From Rickettsiales bacterium UBA1997 (GTDB taxonomy: Bacteria; Pseudomonadota; Alphaproteobacteria; Rickettsiales; UBA1997), in contig DDCV01000057.1 of NCBI GenBank assembly GCA_002335845.1, positions 1 through 6,972 of the forward strand: a stretch of DNA of 6,972 bases. The letters are read 5' to 3'. A program made the translations under genes and the position numbers. Below the pieces are notes generated by a model that saw nothing but the letters and a program-made list of their open reading frames with translations, ran no database searches and was not told the origin of the DNA. Below, piece after piece: positions 1 to 5,793 of this stretch (position 1 is the first letter of the stretch; each line of letters starts with the position of its first letter).

Positions 1-1
1 T

Positions 2-79
2 AAAGTTGTCTAGGCCCAAAATTATTTAGCACCAGTGGAGTTTGAAAAAGTTAATAGAAAATCTTTAAAATATGCTTAA
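2..79 (+). pseudogene. IS3-family transposase (OrfB), C-terminal fragment
   Basis: Frame 2 reads AQNYLAPVEFEKVN followed by a short basic tail and a TAA stop at 77-79. The pattern (G/N)YL(S/T/A)P.(E/Q)FE is the typical end of the DDE integrase-type OrfB of IS3 elements, where it follows a conserved HS.L segment. Here an in-frame TAG at 11-13 sits just before the motif, and the preceding SCLG-like residues appear in another frame, so the copy seems frameshifted and inactive. Only about 25 codons are visible, and the catalytic DDE residues would lie upstream of the window. Confidence 0.55.
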
Positions 80-84
80 TTTAG

Positions 85-109
85 TGTCCGAAAAAAGGTT
101 GACAGATCA
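85..109 (+). repeat. Probable right terminal inverted repeat of the IS3-like element
   Basis: The segment begins TGTCCG, has a run of six A, and ends GGTTGACAGATCA. Read from the outside inward it is TGATCTGTCAACC..., which has the 5'-TGA start common at IS3-family ends. The partner left repeat is outside the window, so the repeat is inferred from position and form. Confidence 0.45.
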
Positions 110-265
110 AGTCGCTTGAAATGTATTCAATGGGTAGACATGAAAAGCTCTCCATCTATTTAAAATATCGTGAGCTTCATCATTATTTTTGTCATTTCTA
201 AGAGTATCGCCAGCTTTTTTTACCTGATTCTTCGATGGTTTTTCCACTTTTTCAAGAGAGTTAAA
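110..265 (-). pseudogene. RelA/SpoT-domain protein, N-terminal fragment truncated by the IS
   Basis: On the minus strand a frame open from about base 265 down to 110 reads KPSKNQVKKAGDTLRND, then a short acidic linker, then ILNRWRAFHVYPLNTFQAT. The segment WR..H.YPLNTFQAT(L) is, as I recall it, characteristic of the N-terminus of a family of RelA/SpoT-domain (alarmone synthetase-like) proteins. Coding similarity stops exactly at base 110; the next triplet (109-107) is TGA, formed by the first bases of the IS end. About 50 codons survive and the nucleotidyltransferase core is missing. No ATG is in frame: a TAA lies at 268-266 and the only possible start is a GTG at 247-245, so the 5' end may also be damaged. 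Such genes are common in rickettsial mobile elements. It is almost surely non-functional. Confidence 0.55.
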
Positions 266-271
266 TTAAAT

Positions 272-277
272 ATTATA
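272..277 (-). promoter_or_regulatory. Possible relic -10 box for the RelA/SpoT fragment
   Basis: The minus strand carries a perfect TATAAT about 25 bases before the in-frame GTG at 247-245. No good -35 hexamer is found at 16-18 bases further upstream, and such hexamers arise easily by chance in AT-rich DNA. Low support. Confidence 0.15.
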
Positions 278-286
278 CTAAGTCCA

Positions 287-303
287 ACCTATTATAAATA
301 GGT
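287..303. repeat. Perfect 7-bp inverted repeat with 3-base loop
   Basis: ACCTATT ATA AATAGGT is an exact palindrome with a three-base centre. It lies just upstream of the RelA/SpoT fragment on the minus strand and far upstream of fabZ on the plus strand. The stem is too AT-rich and lacks a following T-run, so a terminator is unlikely. It could be an operator-like site or a chance palindrome. Confidence 0.3.
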
Positions 304-530
304 AGTTAATTTTGTGCCTTGAAGGATAATTACCCGAATTTCTAACGAAGCTCACTAATATTATCAAAATTTAATTTTTTAGATAAAATTTATCAAAGAG
401 TAAGGCTTGCGGCAGGCTCCTGAATAAATATATTATGCATAAGTTTACAAATAAAAAATACTATAAAATTAATTAACTATATTTTAGAAGTGACTTTAAG
501 GATTTTTTACTAAATTAATCAATTATTATC

Positions 531-989
531 ATGTCTCAAGATTTGCCAATAAACATTGAAAAAATTATAGAATGCTTGCCTCATAGATATCCATTTTTAT
601 TAATTGATAGAATTACATCAATTAAATATGGTCAAGAAATTGTAGCGATTAAAAATGTTACCTTTAATGAGCCTCATTTTACTGGTCATTTTCCTGATCA
701 GCCAATTATGCCCGGAGTTTTAATAATTGAAGCTATGGCGCAAGCTGGAACTTTGATGGTTACTACCGAGCCCGGATTTAGTGCTGAGGAAAAGTTGGTA
801 TATTTCATGTCTGTTGATGGCGGAAAGTTTAGAAAACCTGTTACCCCAGGAGATACCTTGGAAATACATGTAAAAAAAGAGCAATGTCGAGGCAATGTTT
901 GGAAGCTAGATGCCGCAGCTTATGTTGATGGCAAAAAAGTTTCTGAAGCTAAGTTAACGGCAATGATAGTAGACAGAAAAAAGAAATAA
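531..989 (+). CDS. fabZ: 3-hydroxyacyl-[acyl-carrier-protein] dehydratase FabZ
   Basis: FabZ removes water from 3-hydroxyacyl-ACP to give trans-2-enoyl-ACP in the cytosolic type II fatty-acid synthesis cycle. The 152-residue protein is a single hot-dog domain of normal length (about 150). Visible hallmarks are [10 protein letters not shown] at residues 17-26, the catalytic histidine His53 in GHFP, the MPGVL turn at 60-64, and the catalytic glutamate Glu67 in the helix that continues EAMAQ. The ATG start is fixed because an in-frame TAA lies at 516-518 and the next residues match the family N-terminus. No Shine-Dalgarno sequence is seen; an AAGGA at 498-502 is too far upstream. lpxA follows after 19 bases, the usual fabZ-lpxA pairing of Gram-negative bacteria. 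The usual upstream partner lpxD is not adjacent; debris of mobile DNA lies there instead. Confidence 0.97.
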   Translation: MSQDLPINIEKIIECLPHRYPFLLIDRITSIKYGQEIVAIKNVTFNEPHFTGHFPDQPIMPGVLIIEAMAQAGTLMVTTEPGFSAEEKLVYFMSVDGGKFRKPVTPGDTLEIHVKKEQCRGNVWKLDAAAYVDGKKVSEAKLTAMIVDRKKK

Positions 990-1008
990 TTAAATTATAT
1001 ATTAATTT

Positions 1009-1812
1009 ATGGTAAATAAAATTCATCAAACAGCAATTATTTCCAAAAAAGCGATATTGGGTAGTAATATTGAGATTGGACCATATTGCATAGTTGGAGA
1101 TGAGGTTAAGATTGGAGATAATAATATTTTAAAATCTCATATTGTTATTGAAGGAGATGTTAATATTGGAAATAATAATATAATTTATCCATTCACAACT
1201 ATTGGACTTGCTCCTCAAGATCTAAAGTTTCAGAACGAAAAATCAAAAATTACCATTGGTGATAATAATGTGATTCGCGAACATGTTACGATTCATCTTG
1301 GCACTAAAGATGGAGCCATGGTTACCAAGATTGGCAATAATTGCTTATTGATGGTTGGCGTTCATATAGCTCATGATTGCGAAGTGCATAATAATGTAAT
1401 ATTAGCCAATAATGTTACTTTAGCTGGTCATGTTATTATTGATGACAATGTTACCATTGGTGGATTATCTGCTTTGCATCAGTTTGTTAGAGTTGGTAAA
1501 GGCGCTATGATTGGAGGTATGTCGGGAATTGAGAATGATGTCATTCCATATGGCTTGGCAATGGGAGAAAGAGCCTCCTTAGCTGGATTAAATTTAATTG
1601 GATTAAAAAGATTAAATCACGACCGCAAGGATATTTCTGCTTTAAGAGATTTCTTTAAGAAGCTATATCAAGATGATTCTCAGAGCTTTAGCAATCGAGC
1701 AAAAAACTTATTAGATAAATATGAAAGCGATTTAGTAAAAAATGTTGTTAATTTTATTATTGGCGACAGTAATAGGTCTTTTTTACCATACAAAAAATCT
1801 CATAAAAAATAA
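1009..1812 (+). CDS. lpxA: Acyl-ACP--UDP-N-acetylglucosamine O-acyltransferase LpxA
   Basis: LpxA catalyses the first step of lipid A synthesis, moving a 3-hydroxyacyl chain from ACP to the 3-position of UDP-GlcNAc in the cytosol. The 267 residues match the family length (262 in E. coli). Residues 1 to about 190 form hexapeptide repeats (many IG..N.I units) that fold into a left-handed beta-helix trimer; about 195-265 is the helical C-terminal domain starting at GLKRLNHDRKDI. The catalytic His122 lies in HIAHDC (with His119), and His141 (AGHV) and His157 (LHQF) match the conserved active-site histidines 144 and 160 of E. coli. GLAPQDLKF at 66-74 is the usual substrate-loop motif. Gly170 aligns with E. 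coli Gly173, the hydrocarbon-ruler position that permits a long acyl chain. No Shine-Dalgarno is evident. Its stop overlaps the dnaQ start by one base. Confidence 0.96.
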   Translation: MVNKIHQTAIISKKAILGSNIEIGPYCIVGDEVKIGDNNILKSHIVIEGDVNIGNNNIIYPFTTIGLAPQDLKFQNEKSKITIGDNNVIREHVTIHLGTKDGAMVTKIGNNCLLMVGVHIAHDCEVHNNVILANNVTLAGHVIIDDNVTIGGLSALHQFVRVGKGAMIGGMSGIENDVIPYGLAMGERASLAGLNLIGLKRLNHDRKDISALRDFFKKLYQDDSQSFSNRAKNLLDKYESDLVKNVVNFIIGDSNRSFLPYKKSHKK

Positions 1813-2507
1813 TGCGTGAAATATGTCTGGATACAGAGACAACAGGACTAGATCCAAAACAAGGTCATAAGATCATAGAAATTGCCTGTATTGAGTTAAA
1901 TAATCGAGTTAAAACCAAAAATCATTTTCACTGTTATGTAAATCCTAGAAGAGAAGTACCGCAAGAAGCCTTTGCAATTCATGGCATCTCTAGTGAATTT
2001 TTGCAAGATAAACCAATTTTTGACCATGTTGCTCAGAAATTTTTAGACTTTGTACAGGATTCAAAAATTGTTATTCACAACGCCTCTTTTGACACCAAAT
2101 TTCTAAATTACGAATTGCAACTTATTGGATTGCCACCGTTAAAAAAAGAAAATATTATTGATTCTCTTACCCTAGCCCGTCGAAAATTTCCGGGAGCTCC
2201 TGCTTCACTTGACGCCTTATGCAAAAGATATGGCATCGACCTTTCAAAAAGAACTCTTCATGGCGCCCTACTTGATACCGAGCTTTTATGCGATGTTTAT
2301 ATTGAATTAATGGGTGGCGCCCAAGAAGGATTTAGATTCAACAGCAGCAATGGCAATAGCAAGCAACATTTAGATAGCGATAACATTTCCAACCTATCCA
2401 ATAAAGAAAGAAAAATAACCAAACAAATTAAACCAAGTGAGAAAGATATTGAGAATCACAAAAAATTTATCCTAGATAATTTTAAAGAAAATCTCTGGGG
2501 CTATTAA
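1812..2507 (+). CDS. dnaQ: DNA polymerase III epsilon subunit (3'-5' proofreading exonuclease)
   Basis: DnaQ is the proofreading exonuclease of the replicative polymerase core and removes mispaired 3' ends. Its DEDDh exonuclease domain (residues 1 to about 170) shows Exo I DTET with Asp7 and Glu9, Exo II HNASFD with Asp94, and Exo III HGALLDTELL with His150 and Asp155, so all catalytic residues are present. QEGFRF at 171-176 sits where E. coli epsilon has its beta-clamp-binding motif (182-187). A low-complexity polar linker (about 177-210) follows, then a C-terminal segment with H..FI...F....LW near 216-229, resembling the alpha-subunit-binding tail in alphaproteobacterial homologues. The length of 231 is close to the usual 230-243. 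ATG overlaps the lpxA stop as TAATG, which suggests translational coupling. The join of dnaQ to lpxA, in the place where lpxI/lpxB stand in many alphaproteobacteria, points to local reshuffling. Confidence 0.95.
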   Translation: MREICLDTETTGLDPKQGHKIIEIACIELNNRVKTKNHFHCYVNPRREVPQEAFAIHGISSEFLQDKPIFDHVAQKFLDFVQDSKIVIHNASFDTKFLNYELQLIGLPPLKKENIIDSLTLARRKFPGAPASLDALCKRYGIDLSKRTLHGALLDTELLCDVYIELMGGAQEGFRFNSSNGNSKQHLDSDNISNLSNKERKITKQIKPSEKDIENHKKFILDNFKENLWGY

Positions 2508-2535
2508 AATTTTTTATAATTTTAGAAGATAGCTT

Positions 2536-2540
2536 AGAGG
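2536..2540 (+). promoter_or_regulatory. Purine-rich AGAGG just before the comEC GTG start
   Basis: AGAGG ends only two bases before the GTG at 2543. This is closer than the usual 5-9 base spacing, so it either works poorly or signals that translation begins a little downstream, for example at the in-frame TTG at 2573. No better start exists upstream: that frame runs back into dnaQ without an ATG near the junction. Confidence 0.3.
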
Positions 2541-2542
2541 TA

Positions 2543-4807
2543 GTGCCAATAATACCTTATCATAGTAATAATTTGTCAAAACCCACATTTAATAAACATA
2601 AAAAATATTTTAAATATTTCCAAAATCTATTAGTTAGTATCTTTGATGATAAGGTGGATTTGATTTTAATTTCCGCAGTTGCTTTTATTTTAGGAGCTAT
2701 ATTTTTTATTTTTAATTACAGCTTTTTTACAGCCAATACGAACCACGCCTTAATCCTCCTAGTATCATCTATATTTGGCTTTTATATTTTTTACAATTCA
2801 TATGTTAGAAATATTTATGCAATTTTAGCAATTATAATTATTGGATCTTTTTATTGCTTCTTCTATGGCAAATTATTTGTTAATCATAACGAAATTAATA
2901 GCAGAATTTATGTTATAGCCCAAGGTAAAGTTGAGTCCCTTAAAAATTACAAAAATAGCAAAAATAATACTGCTGGAATCAAAGTAACCTTAAGCGATAT
3001 CAGCTTTGAAAACTCTCCTTATGTCAGTTCAAAAAAAAGAAGATCCTTAGCGCCAGAGGTAACCAAGAAAAAAATTATTAAATATTTTGCCAATGTTGAC
3101 GGCTACCAAGAGCTTGATCGAGGAAATATTGATTTACAAAGACAATATCAACAAATCAATTGGCAGAAAGCTGATGGCCGATTACTCTACCCCAATCCAC
3201 CACAAAAAATATCTTTTATAATTCGCAACAATTACATCAAAGATAAGATTGATATCAACGATATTATAAGATTTAAATCTATGATATCCAACGATTATCA
3301 AAAAGAGTTACCCAGCGATTTTGATTTAGATACCTATAACAAAATGAAGAAAATTGGCGGATTTGGCTTCGCCATATCAAATGTTGAAATCATCAAAAAA
3401 AGTCAAATTGATAATATTAACAGTTGGTTCTTGAATTTAAGAAGCAAGATATCGCAAAGAATAATCAATATATTGCCAAAAGAGCAATCCTCAATAGCAT
3501 TAGCGCTTCTTGTTGGTGATAAAAGCTATATTTCTAAAGATGATCTTGCCCACATAAGAAACTCTGGCCTCGCCCACCTCCTCTCTATTTCAGGCTTTCA
3601 TATGGCGCTAGCTGGGGCTATATTTTTTACTACAATTCGTTTTTTATTATCACGAAATGAATATCTAACCCTAAAATTTAATATTAAGAAATTATCAGCT
3701 ATCTTAGCTTTGATTGCCTGTTTTTTCTATCTTAATATTAGCGGCTCACTAATTCCTGCGCAAAGAGCTTTTTTAATAATAATTTTGGCTTTTTTAGCAT
3801 TTTTATTTAGTGAAAAAATTAACTTAATAAGGTCTCTAGCTATTATTGCTATAATTATGACCCTAATAAATCCATATAATGCAAGCTCAATTGGTTTTCA
3901 GCTATCTTTTATTGCGGTTTTAACTATAATTACAATTTGCAGGACTAATAATAGCTACACCAAGTCATTTGGCGCTAAAGCAGCTCTTTATTCAAAAAAT
4001 ATTTTAATAACTTCAGCTATAATCCAAATTTTAACTATGCCTTTTTTGCTACATGCCTTTGGTAAATTCTCTATTTTAAGCCCGCTAGCTAATATTTTAG
4101 CAATTCCATTAACAAGTTTTATTATTATGCCAATCGGCTTTTTATCACTTTTTTTAATGCCACTTAATCTTGATAAATTTACTTTGCCAATCATGGGACA
4201 GGGAATTAATTGTATAAATTATATAGCCAGCACCATCAGCAACATCGATTATTCATATATAACTACACCAAAATTATCTGGCATTGCCTTATTGATATCA
4301 TTTATTGGAATTATTTTAATATCTCTAAAATCAAGACTTCTTAAATTAATAGGTATAATTTTATTTACAGCGCCACTGCTAACCGTTATTAGTGATAAAC
4401 AATATGACATATCCTTTGATAATGAACAAAAGTTTTTTGCCACATATGATAAAGAAAATGGCTTAATATTTTCTAAAAAAATTCGTCAATCAAAACAAAA
4501 AGATAAGTGGCTAGAATATTTTCAAGAAGATAATTTTAAATATAGGCAAGATTGTAAATCATCTTGTATTATCGAGGTGAAGGGTAAAAAATTTTATATC
4601 ATAACAGCAAGAAGCAAAATATCAGAAATATGCCAAGAAAAAAATTATGATGTGATAGTTAATTTAAATCCAAAATATAAATTACCCATCTGCATTAAAA
4701 ATAAAAAATATATTAAAAAAATTGATAATATTGATTTTTATCAAAAAGGTGGTCACTTTATAAATATAACGAATAACAAAATTCTAATCGATTACACAAG
4801 ATGGTAG
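2543..4807 (+). CDS. comEC: ComEC/Rec2-family DNA-uptake channel protein
   Basis: ComEC is the inner-membrane channel that passes single-stranded DNA into the cytosol during natural transformation. Predicted order: membrane segments near residues 38-60, 68-86 and 90-111; a soluble OB-fold-like (DUF4131) domain at about 120-285 ending in a [18 protein letters not shown] match; then the Competence domain, about nine more membrane segments at 318-615. Its hallmarks are [10 protein letters not shown] (321-330), [16 protein letters not shown] (341-356), PAQRAF (405-410) and [10 protein letters not shown] (451-460). The C-terminal 135 residues have no HxHxDH zinc motif; instead they show WLEYF, a CKSSC pair (671-675) and a late Cys697, like the short C-terminal domain of alphaproteobacterial ComEC. 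A charged stretch at about 156-220 looks like an insertion in the soluble domain. The start is GTG at 2543; TTG at 2573 is an alternative. It lies 35 bases after dnaQ and overlaps ruvB by 7 bases. The frame is intact, so the gene is probably under selection, though uptake may not be its present role. Confidence 0.9.
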   Translation: MPIIPYHSNNLSKPTFNKHKKYFKYFQNLLVSIFDDKVDLILISAVAFILGAIFFIFNYSFFTANTNHALILLVSSIFGFYIFYNSYVRNIYAILAIIIIGSFYCFFYGKLFVNHNEINSRIYVIAQGKVESLKNYKNSKNNTAGIKVTLSDISFENSPYVSSKKRRSLAPEVTKKKIIKYFANVDGYQELDRGNIDLQRQYQQINWQKADGRLLYPNPPQKISFIIRNNYIKDKIDINDIIRFKSMISNDYQKELPSDFDLDTYNKMKKIGGFGFAISNVEIIKKSQIDNINSWFLNLRSKISQRIINILPKEQSSIALALLVGDKSYISKDDLAHIRNSGLAHLLSISGFHMALAGAIFFTTIRFLLSRNEYLTLKFNIKKLSAILALIACFFYLNISGSLIPAQRAFLIIILAFLAFLFSEKINLIRSLAIIAIIMTLINPYNASSIGFQLSFIAVLTIITICRTNNSYTKSFGAKAALYSKNILITSAIIQILTMPFLLHAFGKFSILSPLANILAIPLTSFIIMPIGFLSLFLMPLNLDKFTLPIMGQGINCINYIASTISNIDYSYITTPKLSGIALLISFIGIILISLKSRLLKLIGIILFTAPLLTVISDKQYDISFDNEQKFFATYDKENGLIFSKKIRQSKQKDKWLEYFQEDNFKYRQDCKSSCIIEVKGKKFYIITARSKISEICQEKNYDVIVNLNPKYKLPICIKNKKYIKKIDNIDFYQKGGHFINITNNKILIDYTRW

Positions 4808-5793
4808 CAAATGAAAATCTTAATCCAGAACCTTTAGCGCAAGAAAAATCAGAAAATATCTTGCGCCCCACTGTTCTTGAAGATTTCTTAGGACAAGAAA
4901 AGCTAAAAGAAAACCTCAGAGTATTTGTTAATGCTGCTAAAAAAAGAAATGAGTCTCTTGACCACTCCTTATTTTATGGACCTCCAGGACTTGGAAAAAC
5001 AACATTGGCGCAGATTATTGCTTGCGAAATGAATGTTGGTATAAAATCAAGCGCTGGACCAGTTATTTCAAAATCAGGAGATTTAGCAGCAATCTTAACT
5101 AATTTACAAGAAGGAGATGTCTTATTTATCGATGAAATTCATCGTTTAAATAAAAATGTTGAAGAAGTTTTATATTCAGCAATGGAGGATTATAAGCTTG
5201 ACATCATGATTGGAGAAGGTCCAGCAGCGCGAGCTATTAAAATTGATTTACCAAAATTTACCTTAGTTGGTGCCACAACAAGAATTGGCCTCATTTCAAA
5301 TCCTTTAAAAGATCGCTTTGGTATTCAAATGCGTCTTAATTTTTATAATCCTCAAGAGCTACAAGAAATTATTGTTAGAGATGCGCAAATATTAAATATT
5401 GCCATAGATATCAATGCCGCCAATGAAATAGCTAATAGATCTCGCGGCACACCAAGAATTGCTATTAGGTTATTAAAGAGGGTTAGAGATTTTACTAACA
5501 ATTTTAATGAGACAACTATCAATAATAAAACCACAAATTACGCTTTAGAAAAATTAGAAATTGATAGCGCTGGACTCGATAGCTCTGATTATCGCTATTT
5601 AAGTTTTATCGCTAATAATTATCGTGGCGGCCCAGTGGGAATAGAAACTATTGCTTCAGCAATTGGTGAGGAAAGAGATACTGTTGAGGATTCAATTGAA
5701 CCCTATTTAATTCAACAAGGATTTATTGAAAAAACTCCACGTGGAAGGGTTCTAACCAGCACGGCAATCAAACATCTAGAAAGCTATGAATGA
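4801..5793 (+). CDS. ruvB: Holliday junction branch-migration ATPase RuvB
   Basis: RuvB is the hexameric AAA+ motor that, with RuvA, drives branch migration of Holliday junctions in recombinational repair. All diagnostic parts of the 330-residue protein (usual 330-350) are visible: [19 protein letters not shown] near the N-terminus, Walker [10 protein letters not shown] at 60-68, Walker [10 protein letters not shown] with Asp111 and Glu112, sensor 1 GATTR at 157-161, the arginine finger Arg172 in DRFG, sensor 2 RGTPR at 215-219, and the C-terminal winged helix (about 260-325) with [12 protein letters not shown] and TPRGR. The ATG overlaps the end of comEC by 7 bases and its own stop overlaps coaBC by 8, both consistent with translational coupling. 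No Shine-Dalgarno is seen. ruvA and ruvC, often next to ruvB in alphaproteobacteria, are not here, so the partners must be encoded elsewhere. Confidence 0.98.
   Translation: MVANENLNPEPLAQEKSENILRPTVLEDFLGQEKLKENLRVFVNAAKKRNESLDHSLFYGPPGLGKTTLAQIIACEMNVGIKSSAGPVISKSGDLAAILTNLQEGDVLFIDEIHRLNKNVEEVLYSAMEDYKLDIMIGEGPAARAIKIDLPKFTLVGATTRIGLISNPLKDRFGIQMRLNFYNPQELQEIIVRDAQILNIAIDINAANEIANRSRGTPRIAIRLLKRVRDFTNNFNETTINNKTTNYALEKLEIDSAGLDSSDYRYLSFIANNYRGGPVGIETIASAIGEERDTVEDSIEPYLIQQGFIEKTPRGRVLTSTAIKHLESYE

Larger units (their letters stand above)
1..109 (+). mobile_element. Right-end remnant of an IS3-family insertion sequence
   Basis: Two signs coincide. First, the plus strand encodes what looks like the last residues of an IS3-type transposase ending at a TAA at 77-79. 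Second, about 30 bases further on the sequence ends in GACAGATCA (101-109); read inward this is TGATCTGTC, the TG...CA type of terminus that IS3-family elements have, and it lies at the usual short distance after the transposase stop. The boundary at 109/110 is supported independently, because sequence from 110 onward reads as a different gene on the other strand. The rest of the element, if present, lies before the window. The family call comes from recognised motifs, not a database search. Confidence 0.6.
266..530. other. Non-coding stretch before fabZ, no supported gene
   Basis: All six frames are broken by frequent stops. The only readable runs are short (about 30 codons on the minus strand near 285-380, and about 25 on the plus strand ending at a TGA at 421-423), and neither resembles a family I know. 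The stretch must hold the promoter and leader for the fabZ operon if transcription does not come from further upstream, but no hexamer pair with normal spacing is convincing. It is otherwise very AT-rich, apart from a GC-rich patch at 404-420. Confidence 0.6.

Noticed and set aside
285..380. Minus-strand run of about 30 codons reading VSFVRNSGNYPSRHKINY
   Set aside because: It reads smoothly but is short, has no clear start signal and does not match any family I recognise. Chance open frames of this size are common, so it is not called as a gene.
349..423. Plus-strand run ending KIYQRVRLAAGS before a TGA at 421-423
   Set aside because: About 25 codons after a stop, with no start codon and no recognised similarity. 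It could be a gene relic but cannot be supported.
444..469. TTTACA followed by TATAAA/TAAAAT as a fabZ promoter
   Set aside because: The spacer is only 12-14 bases, too short for a normal sigma-70 promoter, and such hexamers are frequent by chance in this composition.
698..895. Minus-strand open frame inside fabZ, and similar ones inside comEC and ruvB
   Set aside because: They lie entirely antisense to genes with complete catalytic motifs and have no recognisable domains; they are shadow frames.
2501..2542. Terminator between dnaQ and comEC (A/T runs near 2506-2524)
   Set aside because: The AAAATTTTTTATAATTTTA stretch has no GC-containing stem, and the 35-base gap fits a continuous operon.
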